Assembly (NCBI GenBank): GCA_964371125.1
Contig: CAYJMY010000128.1
Location: 1 to 14,613 of the forward strand
DNA: 14,613 bases
From: DUSC01 sp964371125
GTDB taxonomy: Bacteria > Pseudomonadota > Alphaproteobacteria > Rhizobiales > Rhizobiaceae
Direction: 5' to 3'
This document shows positions 14,492 to 14,613 of the stretch, piece by piece. The notes beneath the pieces were generated by a model that was not told the origin of the DNA, did not search any database, and saw nothing but the letters and a program-made list of their open reading frames with translations. The number at the start of each line of letters is the position of its first letter. Position 1 is the stretch's first letter. The translations under genes were made by a program, and so were the position numbers.

Positions 14492-14613
14492 ATGATGACG
14501 GCCCCCTTCACCTTCAACACGACGAAGAGCATTCAGTTCGGCAACGGCGCGCTGGCCAGGCTGGGCGAGATCGTACGCGGCCAGATCGGCGCCCGCGTTC
14601 TCGTCGTTACCGA
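14492..14613 (+). CDS. iron-containing alcohol dehydrogenase, N-terminal fragment cut by window end
   Basis: Forty codons are visible, running off the right edge. The peptide includes FTFNTTKSIQFGNGALARLG and then VRGQIGARVLVVT. This is the characteristic start of group III Fe-dependent alcohol dehydrogenases and maleylacetate reductases: a beta hairpin, an F-G-x-G-A motif, a helix, and the first strand of the dinucleotide domain. The metal-binding half lies outside the window. The start is ATG 14492 or the adjacent ATG 14495; GAGA at 14482-14485 is a weak ribosome site. It is 10 bp after the symporter gene, so it is in the same operon. The substrate is unknown; a hydroxy-acid or alcohol produced by the upstream hydrolases would fit. 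Confidence 0.8.
   Translation, partial: MMTAPFTFNTTKSIQFGNGALARLGEIVRGQIGARVLVVT

Noticed and set aside
1..14613. CRISPR arrays, tRNA or rRNA genes, insertion sequences, phage genes or long repeats
   Set aside because: Reading both strands I saw no regularly spaced repeats, no terminal inverted repeats with a transposase, and no RNA-gene signatures. The window is a contiguous metabolic and transport operon.

Overview
This is a GC-rich window, clearly above 60% G+C by eye with strong G/C preference at third codon positions. The gene types and the Shine-Dalgarno-led, tightly packed operon suggest an alphaproteobacterium, probably of the Hyphomicrobiales (Rhizobiales). That placement is an inference; no rRNA or other phylogenetic marker is present.

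Layout. Bases 1-400 hold at most the 3' end of an unrecognised gene and then non-coding sequence. An IclR-family regulator follows on the minus strand (401-1255). A 215-bp divergent intergenic region carries a candidate promoter and three alternating GTTCA/TGAAC half-sites. From 1471 to the right edge every gene is on the plus strand, with gaps of 10-72 bp or 4-bp ATGA overlaps. In order they are: an SCP2-like small protein, an alpha/beta hydrolase, a metallo-beta-lactamase-fold lactonase-like hydrolase, a sugar-type (CUT2) periplasmic binding protein, a stem-loop, a double ABC ATPase, two enlarged CUT2 permeases, a seven-helix microbial-rhodopsin homologue, a flotillin/SPFH protein, a four-helix small membrane protein, a sodium:solute symporter-like protein, and the first 40 codons of an iron-containing alcohol dehydrogenase.

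The most unusual element is the opsin at 9651-10352. It aligns by eye along its length with proteorhodopsin, but Arg replaces the retinal-binding lysine. The proton acceptor, proton donor, helix-C arginine and helix-B histidine positions are also changed. It cannot be a conventional retinal-bound light-driven pump. It sits directly behind an ABC transporter and ahead of a flotillin, which suggests a ligand-binding, sensory or structural role linked to uptake.

A second hidden signal is a short peptide, EFDxxGRRV with hydrophobic flanks. It occurs at the extreme N-terminus of the metallo-hydrolase and at the extreme C-terminus of the ABC ATPase. In both it is joined to the known fold by a Pro/Ala/Arg-rich linker. 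Two otherwise unrelated proteins of one operon sharing a terminal tag suggests a docking or targeting peptide.

Working model (inference): an inducible uptake and catabolic operon. The ABC system and/or the symporter import an ester-, lactone- or sugar-related compound, the two hydrolases open it, and the Fe-dependent dehydrogenase oxidises the product. The set IclR regulator, lactonase and Fe-ADH recalls the Agrobacterium blc (att) gamma-butyrolactone operon. The opsin, flotillin and small membrane protein would organise or regulate the membrane side.
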